A DNA stretch of 64,000 nt, from positions 173,866,001 to 173,930,000 of the forward strand of contig OX465598.1 in the NCBI GenBank assembly GCA_950022295.1, in the 5' to 3' direction. Below the pieces are notes generated by a model. The model searched no databases and was not told the origin of the DNA. It worked only from the letters and a program-made list of their open reading frames with translations. Positions 13,201-25,200 of the stretch are shown here, in pieces (position 1 is the first letter of the stretch; every line of letters starts with the position of its first letter). This DNA comes from Bromus sterilis. Lineage: Eukaryota; Streptophyta; Magnoliopsida; Poales; Poaceae. A program made the translations under genes and the position numbers.

Positions 13201-16200
13201 ACGAAGTCCTTCACGGCGGCCGGCGGGAACTCGAGGAAGAACCCGGCGTCTACGTGGGCTCCGGGCTCGATTCCTTCTGCAAGTCGGTGAAGACGACGAC
13301 GACGAAGCGCTCGGACACCGTCTTGGGGCTTCTAGGCGTCAATGGCCACGCGTGTGCTCGACGGCGCTCCGGCGTGTTCCTCGGGCGGCGATGAATCAGG
13401 CGAGAGAGGAAGGGGAGGTGTTCCTAGAGGGGGGGGGGGAATGAAGCAGGGCGGCTCCAGGATGCGTCTGGACGAAGAGATAAGCTCGGGGGGGGGGGCC
13501 TGGACGCTCGAAGGCGTCGCGGTGGCGTCCACGGCGTCGGCGCCTCCCCACCGAGCTGCTTGGCAGCGCGGGGTGGAAGAAGACAAGGGGGTTTCGCGGG
13601 CTGGGCTGCGTGAGAGGTGAGTTGGGCCGGGGTGGCCCAGGTAAGCGGGCCACTTTCCTGTTTTCTTTTTCTTTCTGTTTTTCTCTTCTGACATTTGTTC
13701 TGTTTAGCTAAAAGAAATAGCTAAACATTTTATTAAATGCTGAAAACTTTTATGTGGCCTCATAATAATATAGACTAGCCACTCATAAACTTTCAACATT
13801 TTTAAAATTCAAATGATTTGAATTTTAAATCAAATAGGGGTATTTCTTTAATTCCAAGGCACTGTTTCAATATTTGAAAAATCTATGAGCATGGGGTGGG
13901 TCCCACATCACTTGATAGGTGAGCACACTCATTTATAAGACTTTTCAAAAATCTAACATGAATTTTTGGAGAAGATTTTATTTGGCCTTTTGAATTAATT
14001 CATCTGGGGGGGGTTCCTTCTCCCCATTGGATTTTGAAGTTGATTTCCTTTGAAAATTTGACATGATGCAAGGTTACTTGATCCTAGCACATTACCTAAC
14101 AGAGGGTTCTGACAACTCGCCCCCACTCAACAGAATCTCGTCCCGAGATTCAGAAGTCTGCGGGAGGAAGGAGGGGTACTCGGCACTGAGATGGTCTTCT
14201 CTTTCCCACGTAGCTTCTCTTTCAGAGTGGTGTGACCATTGCACTTTCAGAAACCTAATCTTCTGACGACGAGTGACACGCTCTGCGGAATCAAGAATAC
14301 GAACGGGGTATTCTCAATAAGAAAAGTCATCTTGGAGATCAAGCGTTTCATGGTCGACTTCGCGGATGGGGTCCTTGAAGCGACGCCTGAGTTGGGACAC
14401 ATGGAATACATCATATACTCGGGAGAGGTGCGGAGGTAGTTCAAGTTGGTAGGCAACTTCTCCACGTTTAGCAATAATGCGGAAAGGTCCGATGTAACGT
14501 GGGGCCAACTTGCCTTTGATACCGAAACGTTGGGTTCCCTTCAGAGGAGTAACCCGAAGGTAAGCCTTCTAATCCAGATTGTAGCTCTCTTGCCTATGAT
14601 GACGATCATAGTAGCTTTTCTGACGAGACTGGGCTGCTTTCAGTTGATCACGAACAATGCGAACTTGCTCTTCTGCTTCCTTGATCATATCCGGTCCAAA
14701 GAATTGTCTTTCACCGGTTTCTGACCAGTTTAAAGGTGTTCGACATCGTCGTTCATAAAGGAGTTCAAAAGGAGCCATGTTCAGACTAGTTTGAAAACTA
14801 TTGTTATAAGCAAATTCGGCAAATGGAAGAGACTTCTCCCAATTCTTTCCGAATGAGATAACACAAGCTCTGAGCATGTCTTCAAGAATTTGGTTAACCC
14901 TTTCGACTTGACCGCTAGACTGAGGATGGAAAGCCGTACTAAAGGAGAGATGAGTTCCCATAGCATTCTGAAAGCTTCCCCAAAATCTAGAGGTAAAAAG
15001 GCTACCACGATCAGAAATGATTTCCAAAGGAACACCATGAAGGGATACAATTCTAGAGATGTACAAGTCTGCTAACTGGCTAGCAGTTATAGACTCGCGA
15101 ACCGGAAGGAAGTGAGCAACTTTGGAAAGCCTATCTATGACAACGAAGATGGCATTTTTTCCTTTCTGGGTTTTTGGAAAGCCGGTGATGAAGTCCATAC
15201 CGACTTTGTCCCATTTCCACTCGGGAATAGACAAAGGTTGAAGTGTGCCAGCAGGTCTTTGATGTTCTGCCTTAATGCGACGACAAACATCACATTCGGC
15301 CACAAATTGAGCAATGTCTCTCTTCATCCTAGTCCACCAAAATCTCTTGCGTAGATCTCGGTACATTTTTGTGCTACCGGGATGAATTGAGAGGGGTGTG
15401 TCATGGGCTTCCTTGAGGATGAGTTGCCTTAGTTCCTTATTCTTAGGTACTACCAAACGATTTTCAAAGAATACCGTTCCTTTGCTATCTATGGAGAAAC
15501 ATTTAGCAACTCCGCTAGCAATGTTCTCCTTGATCCGGCGAACACCTCGTGCACGCCTTTGGGAAACTATGATTTGATCCTCAAGAGTCGGTTTCGCCAC
15601 CAAGGTAGAAAGATAGCCATGAGGAACAATCTCAAGATTGAGCTTACGAAAGTCCTCATGAAGAAGTGTTTGATACTGTTGTAACATGAGGTTGTTACAA
15701 TACGACTTACGACTTAGTGCATCAGCTATGACATTGGCTTTGCCTGGGGTGTAAGAAATTACTACGTCTTAATATTTTATCAACTCAATCCAGCGTCTTT
15801 GCCTGAGATTAAGATCTGGCTGGGTGAAAATATATTTGAGGCTTTGGTGGTCGGAATAGATTTCTCAACGGTTACCAAGGAGGTAATGTCGCCAAGTTGT
15901 TAGGGCATGAACTACGGCAGCGAGTTCAAGGTCATGGGTAGGATAGTTCTCTTCATGTGGCCGCAGCTGGCGTGAAGCATAAGCTACCACATGTCGATCT
16001 TGTAGAAGTATGCATCCTAACCCTTGCCGTGATGCATCACAATAGATCTCGAAATCCTTTTTGGTGTCTGGAGGTGCAAGTACGGGTGCAGAAGTCAATC
16101 TTCTTTTTAGCTCTTGAAAGCTTTCCTCGCACTTGGGAGTCCATAGGAATTTCTTATCTTTCTTGAGGAGTTTAGTAAGAGGCCTTGCAACTTTAGAAAA

Positions 16201-19200
16201 GTTCTCGACGAAGCGACGACAATAGCTGGCTAGGCCTAGAAATTTCCTAACTTGCTTAACCGATTCAGGTGGAGTCCAGTCAAGGACGGCCTGAACTCTC
16301 TCGGGATTCACAGCAATGCCTTTTGCAGAAATCACGTGGCCTAAGTAGGTCACTTCTGGTAGCCAAAATTCACACTTGGAGAATTTAGCATACAGGCGAT
16401 GCTCCCTAAGTTTCATCAATACCAGCCTTAGGTGTTCGGCATGTTCTTCTTCGTTCTGTGAGTAGATGAGAATGTCATCGAGGTAAACCACGACGAACTG
16501 GTCCAAATACTCCATGAAGATCGAGTTCATCATGCGTGAGAAAGTGGCGGGGGCATTGGTTGAACCAAAGGACATGACGGTATACTCGTAAAGACCATAA
16601 TGAGTAGTAAAAGCCGTTTTGGGAATGTCCTCGTTTCGGATTTTCATTTGATGATAACCTAATCTCAAATCCATCTTAGAGAAGACAGAGGATCCTGCAA
16701 GTTGATCATAAAGATCATTGATCCTGGGCAGTGGGTACTTATTCTTTATCGTCGCTAAATTTAGCGGGCGATAGTCTACGCACATCCTTTCTGTTCCATC
16801 TTTCTTCGTTACGAACAGAACGGGGCAACCCCATGGCGATGAGCTAGGGCGGATGAAGCCTTTCTCCAACAAAGCTTCCAGTTGGGTTTTAAGCTCAGCT
16901 AACTCACGTGGGGCCATTTTGTATGGGCGTCTAGAAATTGGTGCGGTTCCTGGGGCAAGATCCACTATAAACTCTACACATCTGTCGGGTGGCATGCCCG
17001 GCAGCTCTTCAGGAAAGACATCCGGGAAGTCACGAACCACCGGAATATCTTCAAGTTCGGGAAGGGGAAGTACATTCAAGGAATGCACTTGGGTTCTTGT
17101 TCTGGGTGAGGTGTAGTTGACTGTTTTGCCTGAAGGGTGGGTGAGTTTCACGGATTTACCTTTGCAATCCAGGTAGGCATTCTGTCTTGATAGCCAATCA
17201 ATGCCAAGGATGACATCAATGTCTGAAGACTTGAGGGCTATGAGTGAAGCAAGGAATACTAAACCCTCAATTGCAATCTGATTACCATGGCTTACTCTAT
17301 TAGTTTGCCAACTTGACCCTGGAGTTTGAATAATCATTGGGGTGGACAATTCAACAAAGGTTAGCTCATGAAGAAGTGCATAACTTTCCGACATGAATGA
17401 ATGAGATGCTCCTGGGTCGAAAAGAACGGAAGTAGGAACATAATTGACTGGGAGCGTACCAAGAATGACGTCAGTGGTGTCGTCAGTCTCTTCGGCGGCG
17501 ATCTGGTTCACACGCCCACGATTGGCGGGAGGAGCGGTTTTGGCGGTGTAGACCTTCTGGGGTGGCTTGCCACGACCATTGCTGCTGTTGTTGTTGCCTC
17601 CGGCACGGGGTGGAGCATTCTGGTGCTGAAGCTGGTGCTGGGGACACTCACGAGAATAGTGGCCTGCCTGACCACACTTGTAACAGGCTCCGAAAACAGT
17701 TCGTGGAGCTGGGTTGTATGGTGGAGCTGGGTGGAACTGGGTGGGTGGACGTGGCGCCACATAGGATGGCCTCGGTGGGTTGTTCTGGCGGAACATGCTG
17801 TTTGGGATCCAGATCTTGCGCTTCTAGGAGCTAGAACTGGATGAACCATCATCTCTGGGGTGTTTGCGGAAATCGTTGGGGGTGTTCATGTCCTCTGCTT
17901 TGATGGCCTTGTTGACAAGGAGCTGGAATGTGGCAAAGTCATGAAGATTGAGCTCACGACGAAGTCCCTTGTTGAGGCCACGACGGAACCTCTCTTGTTT
18001 CTTGGAGTCGGTGGAGACTTCTTCGGTAGCATAACGAGCCAGTCGGTTGATCTCACGACTAAACTCATCAACGGTTTTTCTGCCTTGAGTGAGGTTGCAG
18101 AACTCCTTACGTTTGCGGTCCATGAGACCTTTGGGAATGTGGTGCTCGCGGAAGGACGTGCAGAATTCCTCCCAAGATGCAGGTGGTCCAACGGGGCGCA
18201 TATTCAGAAAGTTCTCCCACCAAGAGCTAGCTGCACCTTCGAGGTGATAGGTGGCATAGCTGACCTTGTCACCAGTTGCAACACGGCCTGCTTGGAGCTT
18301 CCTCTCGATGCTGCGAAGCCAGTCATCGGCGTCAAGGGGCTCGGTGGAGTAACTAAAAACCGGGGGATGAAGTCGGATGAAGTTGTTCAGGGACACCAAC
18401 TCATTGCACTGCTGAGTGGTGTTGCGAGCAATGACTTCCAACAGATGGTGAGAGTCTCGGCGGTTCCTCTCGACTTCCATCAGAACCCGTGCAATCGTGG
18501 GTGGGGGTGGAAGGTTGCCTTCCTCCTGGTCATTCCCACGACCTTGGTTACGACCAACCTGGCCACGGGTTCCTTGAGGCATCCTGAAGGTGAAAAATCA
18601 AAGTCAAACAGAGTTGATTGGAAGAGTCTAAACAAGGTATTGAAGTACTGGAAGGATTACAGAGCAAAGGAAGTAATCATCTTGACAACATGGTGATAAA
18701 GCACACAAGCCATATATTCACAAGCTGTCATACAACCCATACATCGTTTTAGTACAAGCACCAAGCTAATACAAACGTGATGAAGATGATACATCCTTCA
18801 GAGGCACTCTGACTTCCTATACATTATTTATCTAAGCCTCTGGAATCTTAGACACCTTGCTTAAAATATACTAAGATACTACTACACCATCACTAAGTAA
18901 GACCAGAGGCGGTCTCACTCATCTCCATCTCCATAGTAGTCCTCATAAAAGTTACCCGCGTATCCCGGTAGCTGGAGGTGACCATCGGAAAACACGGAGG
19001 CTTGTGGACCCTGATATCCATTTGGGCAAGGATGGGGCCTAGGTCCAGCGTAGGGTGGAAGCAAAGGACCACGGGGTGGAAAAATGCCTCCAATCTCGTG
19101 CCAAGCAACTCGAGAAGGCATCTGAGTCCTCACTGGGTAGATCGCATCAAACTCAACTGATCCAACGCTCACAAAGGGTGCCAAAAGTGTCAGTGCTCGA

Positions 19201-22200
19201 TAGAGACGAACACGGGTGGCGTGGAGCTCGAAACGGAGAGCGTGTGCATCACGATCTCTGTCACTAGCAAACCTAGCAGTCACCTGAAGTGTTGGATCCT
19301 CTGCAGAGTGATCTGAGTAGAGTCCGGTGTAATATCCCTCTTCTCCTGGAAGTGCAGCAGGGATATAGCGGAAAGAAGTCTCTCTCAGCAAAGTGTGCTC
19401 CTCTCTCAGCAGTGTCATACATGAGTATGCAGCATCCTGCACAGCCATGTTCTCGGTAAGGCCAATTCCATGTCCAAAGTGGATAGACTGAGTGACTCCA
19501 ACGTGGTGCGGGTAGATCCTGACAATGCAGTGGAACTGCGTCTGGTTGAAGTCGTGAAACTGCTCCTCAACGGTGTACTCAGGGTACCACCGATATCCCA
19601 CATAGGACATCATCTCGATCAACGTGGCGGGATGGCCACGCACACCGAGGCACCTAGTCAAACAAACAATCTGCCGAGGGGGAAGATCTGCCATCTGAAA
19701 CAGAAAGGAGTTTGCAAATGCATCAGATTATGAGATAAACCTGGAATGACTCGAACTGCATAACGGCTGTAATTGCAAGAAAAAGACAATTTCTTACAAC
19801 ATGGAAATAACACTTACATACGATGTAATAAAACATGGAGCATAACCACTCTAACAAACCGATCACAACTTTCCTACGGCTATGAGGAAGCAAACAACGA
19901 GATGTTCTCATCAGACAGAGGAGAGGCTAGTCCTATCTTCCCGTAGAATAAGATGAGGGTGACTCAGAACTCAGAACGAAGGGGGTAAGGAGAAAAAAGA
20001 AGCCTTACGTTGTTCCCTTATATACCCAGAGTAACTATATAACTATAGAAGGCTAGACTCGACTTCGGCCAAGGCTACTAGTCCTACAGTCAGTCCTGCT
20101 CTGATACCAAGTCTGTCGGGACCCGGGGTTAGCGTATGCAAGTACAGTTAAGACATAGTCATATGGAGAGTCGAGAACCGCACCCACTTGTCTAAGCAGA
20201 CAAGGCCAAGCACTGAACATTCTCGGAAAGCATCGTACGTGAGGGGCATCCAATCCAGGCCGGATGATCAACTGAGATGGGTCCTCATCGTCCGCACACA
20301 AGTCAAATGATATGGGTGGTGAACTCCCATATTCAAAGACAAGTCACCTCAACCATACTACCGACTATCTCAAAACTCTTACATAGACTTACTCCAGCCC
20401 GATCACTTAGTCGGGGTCTAGGGCGGGCTCGATCATACCACAAAGTGTGCACGAGACGTAGTCTCAAGCAATCGCATCGCGATGCCCCAAGCTGCGCACA
20501 TCTAAGGGCCACTTGGTGTATGAAAGACCGCCAGCCAGAACACAACTAAGGTCTCGAAAACCCATACAAAGACATGCATGTTATAAACATACACGCAGCA
20601 TACATGCCTTGTATGAACAGTAGGTACCATTGCAATTCTCTACAAAGTATACATATTTATTGATAACTCTTATAGAGTGCACACAGAGATCACATACATG
20701 TGATCCAACATTACATTACAAACGGAAGCAAATTATGTCTGAGTACAGACAAGTTTAACAAATGGCTTAAGAAGCCTTATTTAAACACAAAGCCCTCCAC
20801 GAGGGAACCAGTCGTCTGACTGGGACTAGACTAGTTGGTCTTCAGTCTTCCAGCTCGATGAAGCAGCCACCTTCGGGGTCAGTGGCATCATCTAAAACAT
20901 AGATTAAGCAAACGTGAGTACAAAGTCGTACTCAGCAAGACTTACATAGGATCTATACTACTCATGCATATGTATCAAGGTAAAGGGAGGTGGGGTTCAT
21001 TTGCAGAAGTGCCAGCTTTGACTTGGCTAATCCTGAACTACGAATACCAGACGTTGAGGTAAGAAGTGTACACGAGTACACTACTTTCTCCAACCAATAC
21101 ACCACTATGGTACCTTCCTCGACTTCCCCACGAGGAAGCACGCCATAGCACTCACACTTATCTTGGTGTGTTTTAGAAGTATCCGGTTCAATTTATCTAA
21201 TAATCAAGCTAAGCTTTCCAAGAAGTCCATAACCGCGGACGCGGCTATTCGAATAGTTTTGTTAACCTTGCAAGGGTGTACCGCTACACACACATGACCA
21301 TCATTTACCGCCTTTGATCTCAACACCATTCAAGGGGTGCCAGGGAGGATGCTCACCACAACTGTTACCTCATAGCCGATCTAGTCCGAGAAAGCCGCCT
21401 ACTTGGGTTGGTTACCACTATCGTGAACCCGGCCGGTTTACCGAAGTGGACCCAAGTGATGTGTGCGTGGTGCATAAGCCGGTCTCGGATGAGCCGTTCT
21501 CTCACTTAGCATCCAGGCCACAGACCTACCAGAACTCCGAACTATTGCGACATCTGGACATCGAAAGGGATGAGTTAGTAAGTTGAGAGGGGTCAGTGAG
21601 CCCAATGTGTGGTTGTACTCTTCATCTTGGATCACCACACAAGAACTCGTACTAGGGCGGTGTTCAACGAGACAACCCACCGTGTACTCCTACACAGCCT
21701 TTCATCGTTCACCTTGTATTAGGGTCGATTCACCAACACTTTTCTACCATCATCAACATGATAATTCCCATCCCGACTCACATCACAGTAACAACATGGT
21801 ATCATACTAAGCATGCAATAAGCAGTAACATTGCAGGGGCCACATGATATCAAACAACTCCTACATTTGCTAGGATTGTGGTTTGCTTACTACTGTGACA
21901 AAAATATAGGTCATGCAAAGGAATGGGTTCATCTATGCGGTAGAAACGAAGCATGGTGATCATCCTAAACAATGCATAAGCGATACATGAGAGGGAAGTG
22001 GGATTTTATCGACATGATCAATGGGGGTTTGCTTGCCTTGCTGACGAGGTTCGGGTTCGGGGTCTTCAACGAAGGTTGCAACCTCTTGCTCCGGTTCCAC
22101 CTCTATTCGACAAACAAAGCACGAAGTAGCAATCAATATGAATGCAATGCTCAAGCACATGAATGAATGTTGAAACTTGAAGTATAAGTTTTGATGTGTG

Positions 22201-25200
22201 AGGCAATTCCATTCAAGTGGAGTATATTGCATTTGAAATGCAAATTCAAACTCCACATTTGAATCCAAAATTAACCAAGTTGTATGTGATATGGTTTGAT
22301 CATTTTGAATCATCTTCAAATGTGTATGATATGCCTCTGATGTGTGATTGAAATGTAGCATGTTGCCATGGTTCAAGTTGCAAAAATATTTGATTTGAAT
22401 TTGATTTAATTCCATTTAAATAAAATATCAAATGCTACTGATCACATTTTAAATTCAACTCAAACAGAGTTGAAAGTTGCATATTTGGAAAGATAATTTT
22501 CTCCTGATCATTTTTCATATATTATTTGTCCAATTTGGAGTTAATATGAATTTTCTATGAATTTCCAAAGTTTGGGGTATTTTCTGGAATTTCTGAAATT
22601 TCTTTAATTCATTTTGATTTTCTGGAAATTCATAAAATGATTTATTGCGTCAGCTGACATGTGGGTCTAGGGTGTCAGTGACTAGGTTAATTAACCCGTG
22701 GGTTTAAATTAATCCAATGGCTTAATTAAGCCACTGGGCCGACTGGTCAGTGACCCACGGGTCACTAACTAGGTGATTAACAGGGGGGTTAGAGCTGACA
22801 CGCCGGCGGCTAAACACCGGCGACTGGAGTCGCGGCGGCGCTGCACGGGATCACTATTCCGGCCGTCATTTGGAGCGCGAAGACCACCAGATTGAAGCCC
22901 TCTCCCATGCGCGTCGAACTGAACCGATTCCAAGAGCTGGGGTGCACGGTACGCTCGCCGGCGTCAACTTTTGCGGCGACCTAGCTACGGCCATGATCGA
23001 GATATCGTTCCAGGGCACGAATTGAGGCAAGGCTAGGCTGGTTCGACGAGGAAGAACACGGGGAACAAGATGGACAACAAGGCGGGCTCGATTACTTAAC
23101 GGGTGGACCTCGCCATGGATCCCGGCGGCGAGGAGCTTCGGCTCTCATGGCGGATCCGGCTAGAGTGAGTAATCCAGGGGGAGAAGAGAGGGGTTTCGAA
23201 CCCGAGCTCACCAGGAACTCAGTAGAGGTGGTGGCGAGGGCTGGGGTGGCTCAACGGCGGCGGAATTGACGAAGTCCTTCACGGAGGCCGGCGGGAACTC
23301 GAGGAAGAATCCGGCGTCTACGTGGGCTCCGGGCTCGATTCCTTCTGCAAGTCGGTGAAGACGACGACGACGAAGTGCTTGGTCTTGGGGATTCTAGGCG
23401 TCAATGGCCACGCGTGTGCTCGAGGGCGCTCCGGCGTGTTCCTCGGGCGCCGATGAATCGGGCGAGAGAGGAAGGAGAGGTGTTCCTGGAGGGGGGGGGA
23501 ATGAAGCAGGGCGGCTCCAGGATGCGTCTGGACGAAGAGATAAACTCCAATTTGAATTCAAACTTAGTCAAGTTACATGTGACATTGATTGATCAATTTG
23601 AATCATTTTGAAATGTGTATGATATGCCTCTGAAGTGTGATTGAAAAGTAGCATAATTCCATGGTCCAAGTTGCAAAATCATTTGAATTGAATTTGAATA
23701 AATTCCAAATAAATCAAATGACATATGCTACTGGTCCCATTTTAAAATCAACTCAAACATAGTTGAAAGTTGGTTTTTGGATAGCTTATTTTCTCCTGAT
23801 CATTTTTCATATATTATTTGTCCAATTTGGAGTTAATATGAAATTTCTATGAATTTCCAAAGTTTGGGCTATTTTCTGGATTTTCTGGAATTTCTTTAAT
23901 TCAATTTAATTTCTGGAAAATTCATTATTGCGTCACTGTTGTGTCAGGCTGACGTGGGGGGCGGGGCTGACATGTGGGCCAGGGTTGTCAGCCTCTGGGT
24001 TAATGAACCCGGCTGGGTTAACTTAACCAGTGGCTTAATTAAGCCACTAGGCCCACTTGTCATCGGCTCTGGAGGGTCATTAGGGGGTGGATTAGCGAGG
24101 GGGTTTAGGTTAACCCACCAGCGGCTAAACGCCGGCGGCCTGGCCATGGCGGCGCTGCACGGAAGGACGAATCCAACGTCCATTTGAAACGCTGCGACCT
24201 CCAACTTGAAGCCGTTGCCGTTGCGCGTCGAAAGAGACCAACTCCAAGTGCTGGGGTGCCCTGTACGCTCGCCGGCGTCGAGTTTTGCGGCGACGGAGCT
24301 ACGGCTACGAGCTGGAATTCGCTACAAGGCGCGAATGGAAGCGGGGCTAGGCTGGTTTGAAGCAGTGGAGCACGAGGAACGCGATGGACAACAAGGCGAG
24401 CTCGATTGCGTAACAGGTGGTCGTCGCCATGGATCCCGGCGGCGAGGAGTTTCGGCTCTCATGGCGGCCATGGCTAGAGGAAGCAATCGAGGGGGATAAG
24501 ATAGGGATTTTGATCCCGCTCTCACCAGGAACTCAGCAAATCAGGCGGTGAGGTAAACGGCGGCGTGATGATGACGAATTCGACGATGAGTTCTTGCGGG
24601 TCCGGCGGTGGCTCGAGCTCGATTCCGATGACTAGGAGGGCTCCGGGCTCGCCTTCTTCGGCAGATCGATGAAGAGTTTGAAGGGGAACACGGGGGACAG
24701 CTCGGTGAAGGTCCTCGTCGTCGTTGGCTGCGTGTTCTCGGCGTCGCGCTCCGGCGATCCTCTCGGTCTTCTCCAAATCTGGCGACAACGGAGGGGGCAA
24801 GTGCACTGGAGGAAGGGGAATGGAGCTGGGCGTCTCCAGGACGTCTCCAGACGGGATAACGACGCCTGGGGGGGCCTCCAGGCAGGCAGGTGGTGTGGCA
24901 GCCGCGGCATGCCGGCCACCGAGCTTCTTGCCGCCGCGCTGGAAGAAGACAAGGGTCCAGGTGGGCTTGGGCTGCGGGAACGGTAAGTTGGGCTGAGGTG
25001 GCCCAGGTAAGTGGGCTACTTTCTGTTTTCTAATTTCCTCTCTGTTTTTCTTTCTGCTATTTGTTTAGGCTAGCTAAAAAAATAGCAAGCCATTTTATTA
25101 AATGCTCAAAAAATTTATATGGCCTCATAATAAAATAGACTAGCCACTTATAAACTTTGAACATTTTTAAAATTCAAATGATTTGAACTTTAAATCAAAT

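Larger units (their letters stand above)
19695..20113 (-). other. Leader of Element 2
   Basis: About 420 bases between primer site and accessory ORF. Holds the shared motif GGCCGAAGTCGAGTCT (20070-20055) and the TATA-like box; otherwise I see nothing. Confidence 0.6.
10064..23543 (-). mobile_element. Element 2: gypsy retrotransposon, minus strand, inserted in the 5' LTR of Element 1
   Basis: In sense order: 5' LTR (23543-20114, its first ~630 bases deleted), primer site, accessory ORF, gag-pol, polypurine tract, 3' LTR (14114-10064). The left target site would be TAGCA 10059-10063; the right copy was lost in the deletion that joined this LTR to the Element 1 LTR. Internal region is 14115-20113 (5999 bp). 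Confidence 0.92.
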
